From positions 372,001 through 436,000 of the forward strand of contig JAHBBC010000023.1 in NCBI GenBank assembly GCA_019915015.1: a stretch of DNA of 64,000 nt. Direction: 5' to 3'. Position numbers and translations under genes: made by a program. The DNA is from Auriscalpium vulgare. Lineage: Eukaryota; Basidiomycota; Agaricomycetes; Russulales; Auriscalpiaceae. Positions 53,059-64,000 of this stretch are shown one piece after another. How positions within the stretch are numbered: position 1 is the stretch's first letter; every line of letters begins with the position of its first letter. Under the pieces are notes generated by a model. That model searched no databases. It had not been told where the DNA came from and saw only the letters and a list, made by a program, of their open reading frames with translations.

Positions 53059-53858
53059 ATGGTTCTGAAGCTGCACGGTATGTCGATTGCCGTGTGCACG
53101 CGCCGCGTCGCGGTCGTCGCACGCGAGGCAGGCATCCCCTACGAGCTCGTAGGGGTCGACTACCATAAGGCTGAGCACAAAACGCCCGAATTCTTGGAAC
53201 ATCAGCCGTTCGGCCTTGTCCCGTATATCCAGGTTCTTCTCCCCTTCGGCTTGGTACTCGCCTTGGAACTTACTGCTGGTTTTATTATGCAGGACGAGGA
53301 TGGCTTCGAGCTGTATGAGTCGCGGGCGATCTGCCGGTACATTGCGACGATGAAGCAATCCAAGGCACCTGCGCTTGTGCCGAAGGCGCGCAAGGCGAAC
53401 GCGCTGTTCGAGCAGGCAGCGAGCATCGAGCAGAATAACTTCAATCCACTTGCGTCGGCCCTTGCAGACGAGAAGGTCTTCGGCCCGTAAGATCATTTCG
53501 ACTCTGCTTTTTCCATTAGTTTTGATAGGGATGCCACAGCAAGAACGGCGTACAGCCCAACGAGGCTCGGGTTGCTGAGCTCGTCCAACAAATGAAGGGC
53601 AAGCTAGATGTATACGATGTGATATTGGGCAAGCAGAAGTACCTCGCAGGAAATGCACGTCATCTCCCTTTCGTCATGCGAAGAAATCACTAACGGAATA
53701 CGCAGGAAATCACGCTGGCGGACTTGTTTCACCTTCCCTACGGCGCTCTGCTTGTGGAAACTGCCTTAGGCTTGATAGAAGAGCGGCCGAACGTGAACAG
53801 GTGGTGGACGGACATTTCGACGCGCCCGGCATGGCTCGCCGTGAAAGATGGAGCCTGA
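53059..53858 (+). CDS. Phi-type glutathione S-transferase, altered catalytic loop
   Basis: Four exons: 53059-53232, 53293-53486, 53540-53654 and 53706-53858. The thioredoxin-like N-terminal domain starts MVLKLHGMSIAVCTRRVAVV and includes FGLVPYIQ and DGFELYESRAICRYIA (cis-Pro and glutathione gamma-glutamyl site). The helical domain ends NRWWTDISTRPAWLAVKDGA. The paralogue at 54586 has GSMSTCTRR at the catalytic loop; here it is MSIAVCTRR, so the usual Ser/Thr are Ala/Val while Cys stays. Intron 1 (60 nt) is stop-free and in frame with a weak GTTCTT donor. Intron 3 uses a GC donor (AAT/GCACGT) where the paralogue has GT. Glutathione conjugation or peroxidase activity is expected by family, but may be altered. 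Confidence 0.88.
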
Positions 53859-54239
53859 AGAGATGCTATCAGGCCAGGTGCAGTGGACGACCCACGTTGT
53901 GGCACCGTTTGTGGTAGGACCCTCCACGCATCGGTAGTCCTCGTTCAAAATCTTGCGCGGAAGACAGTCATTCCTCCGCAGTCTTCGTAAGATTAGACGT
54001 GACTGACCATTGATATAGTTCCAGACTTTTGTGCATTACTTGCGCTATCGTCACCAGTCTTCATGTTCTTAAGCCTGTCGTAAGTTAACAATTCATATGC
54101 TAAGCAACTCAATATCAATCTGCTGCAAGCCTCAATTTGAGCTACAAATGCTGACGAGAATGAATCACAAAGTCACTTACTGTAAGTTCACGATCACGGC
54201 TGGTCGCTGACGTGCTAAGCACGCCTCCCAGGGGCCAGC

Positions 54240-54360
54240 AGGGTTTCCAGCGGCCGTCAGGTTTTCTCAGCGGCCGTCAAGTTTTCTCAGCGGCCGTCAA
54301 GTTCTCTCAGCGGTCGTCTGTTCTTCTCACTGTCCGTCTGTTTTTCTCACCGTCTGTCAG
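54240..54360 (+). repeat. ~20-bp repeats upstream of the second GST
   Basis: Six to seven imperfect copies of TCTCAGCGGCCGTCAAGTTT, degrading towards TCTCACTGTCCGTCTGTTTT, 230-350 bp upstream of the GST ATG. A regulatory role is possible but unproven. Confidence 0.8.
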
Positions 54361-54490
54361 ACTCGTCACTTGTGCGCCAAACGCTGACGCAGTGCTAATG
54401 AGTCATAGTTCGCCACAATCAGCAGGCTGATTCCTGCCCATCCTTTGGACGGAGTATGTCTTCCAAGTTTTATCGCCGCCATACAACAAA

Positions 54491-54497
54491 TATAAAG
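54491..54497 (+). promoter_or_regulatory. TATA box of the second GST
   Basis: TATAAAG, 89 bp upstream of the ATG at 54586. Confidence 0.55.
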
Positions 54498-54585
54498 TGT
54501 CGGTGTCTTTCAGTACCTCCATCCCATCCAATCCCATCGCCCGCCATCCTTCCTTTTTTCCAGCACATTTTCTGCTCACTGTGAC

Positions 54586-55390
54586 ATGGTTTTGAAGCTG
54601 TACGGCGGTTCGATGTCCACGTGCACGCGCCGCGTCGCGGTGGTCGCGCGGGAGGCGGGCGTTCCCTACGAGCTCGTAGTGGTAGACCATCGGAATAAGC
54701 AGCACAAGACGCCCGAATACCTCAAGCATCAGCCCTTTGGTCTTATCCCTTACATCCAGGTCTGTCGACTCTCGGCCCTTCTGCTTCCTCGCCGGGAATT
54801 TAACTTGCTGGATTTACTACACAGGACGAGGACGGCTTTGAGCTGTACGAGTCGCGGGCAATCTGCCGTTACATTGCGACCTTGGAGAGTGCCAAGGACA
54901 CCACGCTCGTACCGAAGGGGCGCAAGGCGAACGCGCTGTTCGAACAGGCAATGAGCATCGAGCAAAATAATTTTGACCCGCTCGCTTCGGCTATTGCCAA
55001 GGAGAAGGTCTTCAACCAGTAAGCTCCTGTTGACCCACTGTGTTCTGAGGCTTTTCCGATTGATCTCATGAGTCAGAATGAACGGCATACAGCCCAACGA
55101 AGCGCGCGTTGCCGAGCTCGTCGAACAATTGAAGAGCAAGCTGGACGTATACGATGTGATATTGGGCAAGCAGAAGTACCTAGCGGGAAATGTACGTCTC
55201 CTCCCCTTCGTGTGAACAATTCTGACGGCATTTGCAGGAAATAACGCTCGCAGATCTATGCCACCTCTCATTCGGCACTTTACTTGTGGCAACTGGCCTT
55301 GGACTGTTTGAGGAGCGTCCGAACGTGAGCAGGTGGTGGACAGATATTTCGACGCGCCCATCGTGGCTCGCCGTGAAGGACGGAGCTTAA
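54586..55390 (+). CDS. Phi-type glutathione S-transferase
   Basis: Four exons: 54586-54759, 54825-55018, 55077-55191 and 55238-55390, all with GT-AG introns. MVLKLYGGSMSTCTRRVAVV carries the Ser-Thr-Cys catalytic loop of phi-class enzymes. FGLIPYIQ gives the cis-proline, DGFELYESRAICRYIA the glutathione site, and RWWTDISTRPSWLAVKDGA the C-terminal helix. Total ~211 residues, the usual family size. Cytosolic glutathione transfer to electrophiles is expected. It is ~80% identical by eye to the GST at 53059 and forms a tandem pair with it beside two P450 genes. Confidence 0.92.
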
Positions 55391-55584
55391 ACAATGCACG
55401 ACTGGAATAACCGTATATACAGGAATCAAATGCGAGACAGTGTTTCGAGGCGAACTAGCGAGATATTTTGGGAACTGAACTATGAGGCGATTATCATTAT
55501 GAGTAAAATTGAACGGACGAGACCACCCGGAAACAAGAAGTAACAAACGCGCGGAAGGGAATAGCTTCAGGAGGACGTAACATC

Positions 55585-57828
55585 TCACGGGATGACGAGC
55601 GTAAGCTCGCACGTCTGGCCAGAGGCCAGCTCCGAAACGGTCTTCTGAAGACCATGCGGCGTGGCAGTCCCATCGGCTGCCTCCTGCGTGAACGCCCCGC
55701 CCGACAGCGCACGGGTCGCCTCGGGCGCGGAGAGGGACTTGGAAACCTCGTACAGCACCGCACGCAGGCGAGTCTTGGGGTCGGTACTCACTGGATATTG
55801 CAGCGATCAGCGAAGGCCCTGGAGGAGCAGACGGGAAAGATACACACGTGAGATGGCATTGTTGATGGTCTTCGTCTTGTCTGTCACCTTGACGTTCACT
55901 TGGATGAGCGTGGAGGTCGCATTGGGGTCGCGAGCAGGGCGCTGTAAAGCGAAAGTGTCAGAGCGAGGTTCGTAGATTGTGCGAGAGAGGAGCTTACAGC
56001 AGTGATCTTCTGGTTCAGCGCGGTGAGGCGGTCCTTGTCTGCTTTCACCGCGGCAGCGAAGGTCTTTTCTTTTGCAGTCCACTCGGTCGCAAGCTGAAGA
56101 ACAGGGCCAACGTCAGCGCTCAAAAAAGCCCCATACAAGACAGATCTAGACACGCACTCCGAAATCTGTGAAGGCAGTCTTGACTTTGTCTTTGGCATCG
56201 GCATAGGACGATGTCGCAGCGTGGGTCTCGAAGTCGTCGAGATTGAACAGGTTGATTTGCGTGACGGCATCGACGCCAGCCTGCAAGGCTGTGAGCGTTC
56301 CCTCGATGGCACTTTGAGTTCTTTGTCAGACGCAGTTATGGAATAGTATATTGGCGGAAGACATACTCTTCCAAAGAGTAAACGTTCTTCCTCGTCTTCT
56401 TTTCGGACTTGTCGAACTCCTTGGCGAGCGAGCGGCAGAGTGCGACGAGTGCTAAGGCCTGGGCGAGGTATGGACGGCGGGTCTTGCTGGCGTGCTTCAT
56501 GAGGCTGTTGAATGACTCCGGCAGCTCGACACCAGGAGTGTTCTGTGCGAAACGTGTGAGACATGGCGGTCAGCATAATCGTTTGCGACTAACCCTTAAG
56601 AGCTCAATGAACGCCTTGTAATCTGTGTCAATTTCTTTGTACTCGTCCTCGTCGTCTTCGGTGAGATCGACCATGCGTTGGAGCAGCCTGTCATTGAGAT
56701 TGTCAAGAGAGTAGACTCGCGGACAACAAGGGACACTTACGCCTCCGCCGCCTTCCAGACGGCCTCTGACCAGAGGTGGTATTTCCATTCTTGATCGACG
56801 TTCGCAACACCCGCGACTCCCATGGCCCCGTGGAGTATCATAGCGGACTTGATCGTGAGCACAGTCAAGCCCTGCATCAAGATGATTAAAGACAACGGCC
56901 AGAAGACTGGTGCAGCTCACATCGCTGGCTTCTCCAGCGTGAAGCTTCGTCTGCAGACTTTCAAAGCGCGTGGTCACCTCTGTGATCAACCCAGGGACGG
57001 CACTGATGAGAAAAACCAGATATATAATCGGTCAACCATTCTTTTGAAGCGTTGAGGCTTGAAGATGCACACTTACCCGCGAGCTGTCGGCGGAACGTCA
57101 AAGTCCTTGATGTGTTGCACGACCTCGGCGTAGAACGTGTTGTCGTCGTGCTTCGCAGCGCTATCGATCTCTTCCTTCTCTTCGTCCTCATCGGCATCCG
57201 GGAAAAGGCACTTACAGCAAAAGTGAGCCTGCGATGATAAAAGGAACCGTGAACCGACCAACCGTGAATTTCTTTTCGGTGCGCAGTTTCTCCAGGGCCT
57301 CACGGAGCTCCTTGCGGTTGGCTTCCCACTTATTGGCGGAGATAATGCTGTTGTCGAGAGCGGTGGCATCTGCAAGATAGTGGGAAGCCTCGTCCTCCGA
57401 GAGAGTGGTAAGTTGGAAAAGCAAGCTGCAAGCGAAGCGCCGTCAGACCGCTGGGCAATGTATAGCGCTAGGACCACTCACTCCTCGAGAGGATCGATGG
57501 CTTCTGAGAACTTGTCGTAGTTGTCCCAGCTGTCTTCCTCCTCGAGCTTCGCGATGAGTTCGTTGATCTTGTCGCAAATGTTACGGACGCGGTCGACGAG
57601 CCGATACGAGACCTGCGTGTTGCGCTGGAAGGTGACGACATCGTGGCCGATAGCCTCAATCAGGTACTTGATGAGCTCGGTCACGGGGTAGCCTTGCCCG
57701 GCGGTCTGCGTGAGGTTGATGAATAGAGACGTAGACATCTTGTTGGCGTCGCTCGCGTCGGAGGGGGCGTAGCTGGTGGGAACGTCGAAGGTCGAGGAGG
57801 TTGGGGACGACTTGTCAGATGAGGACAT
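55585..57828 (-). CDS. Hypothetical helical protein, ~10 exons
   Basis: The start ATG at 57828 begins MSSSDKSSPTSSTFDVPTSY. Exon 1 continues LIKYLIEAIGHDVVTFQRNT then NICDKINELIAKLEEEDSWD. Later exons give NKWEANRKELREALEKLRTE, KHDDNTFYAEVVQHIKDF, TRFESLQTKLHAGEASD, LVALCRSLAKEFDKSEKKTR, TEWTAKEKTFAAAVKADKDR and the end TVSELASGQTCELTLVIP. Short introns with GTAAGT/GTGAGT donors separate them. Almost the whole product is predicted helical, with a more hydrophobic segment midway (LTVLTIKSAMILHGAMGVAG). I do not recognise the family. A long helical bundle with a central apolar hairpin is also the outline of alpha-helical membrane-inserting proteins, but this is only a shape argument. Confidence 0.62.
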
Positions 57829-59025
57829 TGGTGCTCTTAAGTGTCCCTGCGATCGGCGCTCTTTGAGAGGCTCCGGATGAGTGCGTGGGGGAAGGAGCAT
57901 GAGTAGGGATTTTTATCGGAGGATGAATTCTGAGGACGTGAAGCTGGCCAAATGAATCAGAGCGATCTGACAGAATCCTCCGCGCAGGAAGACGAGCGGA
58001 AACGATTGTGGATGTCCCCGGTTGTGCAGTGCCACAGTGTGCTGATGCAGAGGGTGCGAGGGACGACGTACAACGAGGAAAAAAGAGATGTCAGAGATAT
58101 CGAAGGCAATCCGGGAACGCACATTGCATGTCCCTCGCCCTTCATCAAATTCCTCGCGGTTGCCGATGTCGCGAAAAAGGCTTGCAGGAGTCGCTAAGCG
58201 AACAGGGAGGCTATGAGGGTGGAGAGAGCCGGGGAAACGCTCCGCAAACGAGCACAAGCCTCGTTGTTGATCTCGGCGGCGACCAACAATGATCTGCTGA
58301 AAATCGATCCGGCATCGTAGTATCCAATTCCAGCTAGTACAGGTTGAGATTTTCCCGAAGATGGAATCAGATGCACTTGGTTGAGCAGATGTGAGCAACG
58401 CGGAGGCATGAAGGCGTCCACGTTGCGTCAGGGCGTCCAGTCGCTGGCGCTTTAGCTTCGAGGACAAGGTCTCCGCCTTCTGTACGAGTCACCTCCTTGC
58501 GAGTTCACCGGCCGCACACTCCCCGATGATGGCTGTCGTCATTAGCTGTTCGTAGCCAACTACCTTCGTCCGAGTCCGGGAAGGCTGCCATTGGCGCTGA
58601 GAGAAGATCGTGAAAGGTGTCGGCCACGGGTTAAAGGGCATGAAAACAACGTTGCGATCGCTCCGCGGCTGGTGACGGCAAAGCGAGCTCACCTGATCCC
58701 CCTGCCAGAAGCCAGATAACAAGTTCCGAGTGTGCACAGTTCATGAGAAGTAGCTCAGCGCAAAATTGCGCAAATCACATTTTTCTCCTGTTCCCACGCT
58801 CAGTGTTACCCGAGTCCTCGGACCGGCGCCTCCTCGTTCTCCTTGTTTCCACCGTGCAGTTCCCGAGTATGCTTCAACTCATTCCTCGGGGGCAGATGGC
58901 GCGAATTTGGCCGTTGCCTGCACGCGTTTGCTTGATACACGCCAGTGTTGATATCCACTTCCATGTGGATTTTGCCATTCACAACCTAGGTCGGACTCTG
59001 GAGTGTGCTACCGCCAGAAATTTCT
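57829..59025. other. Intergenic, no supported gene
   Basis: Divergent region between genes at 57828 (-) and 59026 (+). Open frames here conflict and lack splice support. An additional 5' exon for the downstream gene may lie here. Confidence 0.45.
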
Positions 59026-61513
59026 ATGGGCATCTCACTCGCGCAAGAAGATGCCTTTGGCTTCAAGAAACTTGTCAAGAGCATCGGACGAGCATATCAG
59101 AAGCGAGCGCTGGAGCTCATACGCTTATGTCGTCTTCTAGCTCACATCTCGGATGGAGGCGAAGGACAGCTGAAGAAATCGGATGGTCTGGCCAGGTATG
59201 TGGGATATCAACTGTACGTGTATTGCCAGAGCTTATGATTATCTTCTATAGGGTTCTTGGTCTTGTGTCAGCGGCGATGGAGGCCGGGGGGAAAGCAGGC
59301 AAAGGCACGACGTCCGCCGCCGATGGTGCCTTTTCCCAAGCTGTGAACGCTCTGCATGCGTACATGGACGAGTTTTACAAGGGATATACGTATGCCACAT
59401 GGTTTCTGTTTCAAGGAAGCCCTGATGATGAATGTCGTGGACAGACAATTAGGCGATGCTCGCAAGGCCCTCGACGATGCAACACAGAAAGACGGCTCCT
59501 CAATGACGCTGAGCAGCAGGGTTGCTGCCCGTTTGGGACCTAAAGTCGGTTTTCTTCTACCAATCACAATCAATGTGGCTAAACTCACCTCTTAGCCTGG
59601 CTCCCTGCTCGGTGGGAAGGTCGTCAGGGTCAACTTCTGCCTGCTAAAGTCACCGACAGGCGGCAGAGAGGAAGCCATTATAGTCTCCCGTGAGTAGTGC
59701 CGCCTGTTTTCATGAGATTATTCTCACTCGTGTATAGAGGAGCTCGATACCAAGGCAACTCTCGCCGAGGTTCTGTGGATGTTCAATCGCTTTCGAGACG
59801 AACGCCGGATCGCACTGGACCAGAATGCCCACTTTTACACCGGATTGCCCGACAACCCCGCTGCCTACACCCACAACTTCAGGGTCGAAGCCCTTCAGGA
59901 CATCAGACCTGGACAGATTTCGACCGTTTATGTCCTTGTGGACCGGCCCTCCCGCATCATCGTAGACATAGGAAACATGTCCAGGACCTTCGGCAATATC
60001 TGGAAGCCAGGTGAAGTAGTGATATTGAAGGGTGCGCCCACACTTTGATTCGGTTCACATAGGTCTCTCAACGCTTTGATTGTAGACCTCAAGGGCTCAC
60101 TTGAAGCCGCAGACCTCTTCGGACATCACATCCAGGACACCCCAGCGACTTTCTGGCGTCGCGGCGATCCCGGCCGTAGCGAAATTGCGAAAGACTGGAA
60201 GGCTCTTCTGCATCAGGCTCTGAAATTCGAGCATATCGACTGGCTCATACGGACGGACTTGTCACCTGAAGAGCCTCCGGAGGAATGGGTGAGCTACCTT
60301 GAGCCCCACTCAGCGCGTTCGTAGCTAAGTGCCGACTTCTTAGGTCCCATGCTCCCCGGTCAAGGAGAAGAGCCAATCCTTAGGCGGCAGCGTATCCACC
60401 CAGGAAAGAAGAGGTCGTACTAAGCGACCGCGCCTCTGCAAACAGGCGCAGGGCAGTTCTTCCACTAGCACCGTGGAGTCCTCACGAACTGTGGAATCCC
60501 ACAAGGCCCAGTCTTCCCTCATTCGCGAGCACAAATCTTCAACTGTGTCCGCATCGAGCAGCGTCAGCTTCCCTCGTCCTCCCGGTTCCCCTGCTTCGCC
60601 TATCGTAGATCCATCGAGTCAGGCTCAAATGATTCAAGGCGGAGTCAAACCCCGTCCTGAACCCATCGACAGCGGAGTGATGATGTCCGACGCCGACTCT
60701 GCGCGCAATATCCAGTCCTTCGCCGCGGCCTCCAGACGCACTCGTCATAGTATCGCAAGCGTGCATGGCGCCAGTGGCGCCACTCCGCCCGATGCTCCTT
60801 CTACATCGAAACCTCCCTCTCTGGCCAAGAGGCACACTGACTCACCGAGCGCAACAGGCCCAGCTCCTGGAGTTTTAAGCCCCCACAACGTTCCAGGAGG
60901 ACCTTTCCGAGAGGCGCCAAAGTCCGTCAAGCCTCCTGCCGATCTTCAACGCGGTAAAGCGACACCCGTGATGGCTATTCGGGGGGCGCCAGCATCTTCT
61001 GTCGGTGCCAAGAGTTCGGGAGCAGAGTCGTCGTACGTCCCTAGAAGCAAAGCTATCCTGGGCTCGTCCGTCGGCGGACAGGCCGCTGCAGAGAACTCTC
61101 CGAAGCAGAAGCCGATCGCAACTTCTCCTGCATCGACTCCGCCGCCACAGGAAGCCTCACAGCCAGCCGCACATGCCGCTCGAGCGTCGCCTACCCCATC
61201 CACGCCAGTGCCGCCAGTCTCGTCACATACACAACCGCGCTCGTCGCAATCGGCTGCAGAAGGCAGCCCTGGTTACGTGACGATTCTGCCGAAGACGCAA
61301 GCTCCACTGCACAACCCTACACCTCCTCCCCGCTCGAGATCCCCCGCACAATTTCCATCCATGCCTTCGTCATCGAGTCACAGTCTTCCGATGAAGCCTC
61401 CGATCCCTACCTTCTCCCTCCCGCCGCAGACACCGCCGACTCCACCGCCTGCAAAGAAAGGGTGGCTGAGAAGACATGTCCTCGACCCTCTGAAGAGCGT
61501 GCTGGGCACCTAG
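59026..61513 (+). CDS. Hypothetical protein with disordered C-terminal half
   Basis: MGISLAQEDAFGFKKLVKSI opens a helical region. The GTATGT donor near 59196 leads to VLGLVSAAMEAGGKAGKG. A donor GTGAAC near 59340 fits the join to EALMMNVVDRQLGDARKALD. Further exons read PGSLLGGKVVRVNFCLLKSP, EELDTKATLAEVLWMFNRFR, RIALDQNAHFYTGLPDNPAA, RPGQISTVYVLVDRPSRIIV and LNALIVDLKGSLEAADLFGH. The last exon (from ~60346) codes ~390 residues rich in Ser, Pro and Ala and low in order (PPRSRSPAQFPSMPSSSSHS), ending in the basic KKGWLRRHVLDPLKSVLGT. No known domain. The 5' end is uncertain; the splice chain is partly inferred. Confidence 0.6.
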
Positions 61514-63174
61514 GTTAGTGATGTGGACGTGGTAGAACGTCGATCGTCTCTATCATACATACCCACCGTTCTGTTCTGTTCAACTTCCGTTAGTCTTATA
61601 CCTCTTATGATAAATTCACTGAAGACAATCTGTAGGACGCATCTTGCGGACGTCTCTGTCTACTAGGCGTTCCTCGGGGCAGGCGACTCTAGGGCAAGTC
61701 AAACGACATATAAGCTGTCTGCGGTCCGCCAACCGGCGGGTATCCATCGACTTGACAATGTTCAAGACGTAGCAGGAGACGTCGCGAGCTGGAGGAGAGA
61801 CTTGGTCACGGTTGGGGCTCTCTCCATCTCGTCGAGGTCTTATACGGTGCCCCACCAGGAGGTCTGGACGGTGAATGCTACACCGCCATTACGACAGGCC
61901 GGTGTGCACTGGTATGCGAAGTCCGTACTAGCTGCTGTTCATCTCCGTGCGTTGTGAAGACGTAGAGTGCCGACTCAGTGACAAGCTCCAGCTTCGGGGA
62001 GACCTGGCAAGTGACGGTCGGTGTCTGCATCCCGGCCACGGGCCGCAACTTCCAGCGCATTGTGGACACCGCTTTACGAGATGACCCCAGCGACCTGGCA
62101 GTCTTGGATGGTGTGCAGCCGATGTCTCGAACCATGCGTTGGCCACGTGTCGGTAACGGACCGCCGCTCCTACAACGAGCGACTGCCGCCCTCAAAACAT
62201 ACTCCATCCTCACCGTTATGCGTTACCTATGATCCACGATTTCGGTGATCCTCGGATGTATGCCTCACACGACATGCGCTGTACGGGCACAGCTCCCGGC
62301 AAGGCTTACTGCAGTCGCGGGAGTGCACATAACGGTGATATTGGCAGCGTACCGGGCATCTCTTCGGCATCTCGCGGTCTGTGTCACTTTCAATCGATGG
62401 ATGCAGAAGCGCTCGTCATTTCCGCTGCCGCCTTGTTCAGGCGTGGTGTTCATAGATACCGTTCTTCCCATCGGCCGCCGCTGTTCCTTCAATACGGCCG
62501 ATCCAGGTTACGTCAAGAGCAGCGTGGATGGTTTGTATTTCTCTGTCAGTCCTCTGATCTCCCCTAGCCGAAGAACAAGGCTCCTACGCCGCCGCCACCC
62601 TGCGGGCAGTAGCGGGCAGTCTGCTGTAGTAATCGTGCTGCTTTATCAAGCGCCTTCCGGTCGAATTGAGTTGCTTCCTGAATCTGAATTTGCAGTCGCT
62701 CTGGCGATCGATAACGCTATTCACGCTCCAAAGGTCGTCCATGACTTTTACGAAAGAAGGTCTCGGAGTCGACACCAACCTGCGGTGCGTGTTCTCTTCT
62801 CCGCCCTCCCCAAATCTATCAAGTCTCTGCTACTGTGCTAGCATCTCAGGAGCCAAGTCAACAACGCCCGCTCATTAGTTTTTCCCGACGCCGCCGGCAC
62901 TCCATATTGCGCCTCGAGGCATCGCGCCCGCCACTCGCCTACATAAACCTTGTCGGCTTCGGCTGGGCACCCGTGATCAGCAATATGGAACGTCGCGGGC
63001 TTTGATGCGGCGATTTCAAGGTCGTTGTGGGCCCATGTAGGCTTCCGAGTCCATGCACTTGAGTGCGTAATGATAGCCAGGGTGCATATAAGGGTTGTCC
63101 CTCGGGCGATTGCGTGACCTCCGAGTCCCTTGCTTTAACTGCGTGCACTTTGCTGTCAGTGTCTCTTCCTTCGG
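61514..63174. other. Intergenic or decayed sequence
   Basis: Open frames of up to ~200 codons occur on both strands (for example 62245-62841 +, 61878-62213 -), but with no consistent splice chain or recognisable family. Some may be remnants of a broken gene. Confidence 0.4.
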
Positions 63175-64000
63175 ATGTCACGACGAACTCCGAGAACTAA
63201 TGTTGCTTGTGCGTCTCTTGCTTTCCTTACGTTTCTAATGGCCCACTGTCACTACCAGACGAGCTCCCAGCCACTGTGAAGTCCCTCAACGAGGGTTGGC
63301 TCGCCACTTTCCAAACTGCCGCTACAATCGTGAGCCTCCCTCTTACTGCACGAAACGCAGCTAAACTAGGCGCTTCTTCAAGTCAGGTCTCTTGGCGGTC
63401 GTCCAAGCACAGCTCATCTCATTCGTCAAAAACCCTGCAAACTACGATTCCACGCCCAATCATGCGTCTATGCAGGCGCTGCTCGCGCTCACCTACTGCG
63501 ACCTGTTTCTCTGCCTGAGCGCAACAGTCAGCGCGCTCATACTGACGGACGAGTTTGGCGAGCTGCCTGTGCGCGCGTCGCGTGTGTCGGACCCAATCAA
63601 GGTCGGCACGTTCGACAGCAGTGCGGCGAGCCTGCTGGAGGTGTACGGCGCGCGCAAGTCCTGGAGATGGGTGATGTTCCATTGTGCGTCCTGCCCCGCA
63701 TCGACGTTCACAATCTCGCTGACTCGCGATGCACAGGGCTTGCTACGCTGCTCCTGGCGGTTCTATGCATGATTGCCCAGGTTGCGCTGTACGTGTGGTT
63801 ACAGGAGTCCCTCGCCGTGAAGGTCACGGTGGTGGTTGTCGGTGTCTTCGGCATTCTACCACTGCTGCACTTCATACCTGCGATCAGAGGGGCGAGGCGG
63901 GACAGCATCATCATTACGAGTCCTCGTACCTCAGCATACGCGGCCGCTAACCTCACTCTCATCGGTCCATATGTTTCTTCGAGTCCAACCGCAACCACCG
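63175..64000 (+). CDS. Multi-pass membrane protein, 3' end outside window
   Basis: A probable first exon at 63175 (MSRRTPRTNVA) joins via GTGCGT to ELPATVKSLNEGWLATFQTA. A short intron (GTGAGC...CAG) leads to GLLAVVQAQLISFVKNPANY. The next part is LTYCDLFLCLSATVSALILT (hydrophobic helix), then YGARKSWRWVMFH. A further exon holds LLATLLAVLCMIAQVALYVW and VKVTVVVVGVFGILPLLHFI, two more membrane helices, followed by a polar tail cut by the window end. The motif LNEGWLATFQTAATIV...GLLAxVQxxLI is typical of small Agaricomycete membrane proteins of unknown role. The start exon is tentative. Confidence 0.6.

Overview
The window looks like a nuclear contig from a wood- or litter-associated Agaricomycete (Basidiomycota, possibly a polypore). 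The evidence is the 45-70 nt GT-AG introns with CTGAC-type branch points, expanded F-box families, tandem P450 and phi-type GST genes, a fungal Helitron helicase and several multi-exon gene families typical of Agaricomycetes. No prokaryotic signals are present. Family assignments rest on motifs read by eye; no database search was run.

Region by region. 1-7.6 kb: two decayed pieces of what looks like a MON2-type trafficking gene (1-760 and 6890-7420) share a 3' flank (845-975 and 7437-7565). Between them lie a very unusual secreted-peptide gene (2680-3918, +) and an F-box gene (4577-6406, -). 7.5-10.2 kb: a Cys-rich pseudogene (-) is split by a 1.8-kb terminal-inverted-repeat element (8104-9899) whose removal with one TA rejoins the reading frame across the insertion. 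10.3-11.6 kb: hypothetical gene. 11.6-14.3 kb: three tRNA-promoter-like (SINE-like) modules, CAAATGCAT-rich arrays and a 19-bp minisatellite. 14.5-17.0 kb: hypothetical gene (-). 18.5-24.1 kb: GC-rich satellite DNA (a 20-bp minisatellite, then a ~246-bp higher-order array). 24.4-37.2 kb: four multi-exon genes of unknown function, with a duplicated ~555-bp block in the central divergent intergenic region. 37.4-44.8 kb: an intact intronless Helitron Rep-helicase with a C-terminal USP-like protease domain. 45.0-46.0 kb: an F-box gene that stops early beside the Helitron end. 46.9-55.4 kb: a putative detoxification cluster of two tandem P450s (-) and two tandem GSTs (+) around one shared promoter region, plus a GST relic. 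55.6-64.0 kb: two hypothetical genes and the start of a membrane-protein gene that runs off the window.

The most interesting item is the gene at 2680-3918. Its secreted product is a signal peptide followed by seven copies of a 14-residue unit, ETDTFSNTGYKRGD, with a Kex2-type KR site. Each copy is built from a 30-nt exon and a 12-nt micro-exon separated by two short introns, so the 167-bp DNA repeat carries exons and introns together. All introns are phase 1, so any pattern of exon skipping stays in frame, and skipping the 12-nt exon would remove the KR site. This is an inferred gene model, but conserved splice signals, a conserved frame through fifteen exons and a final stop codon support it.
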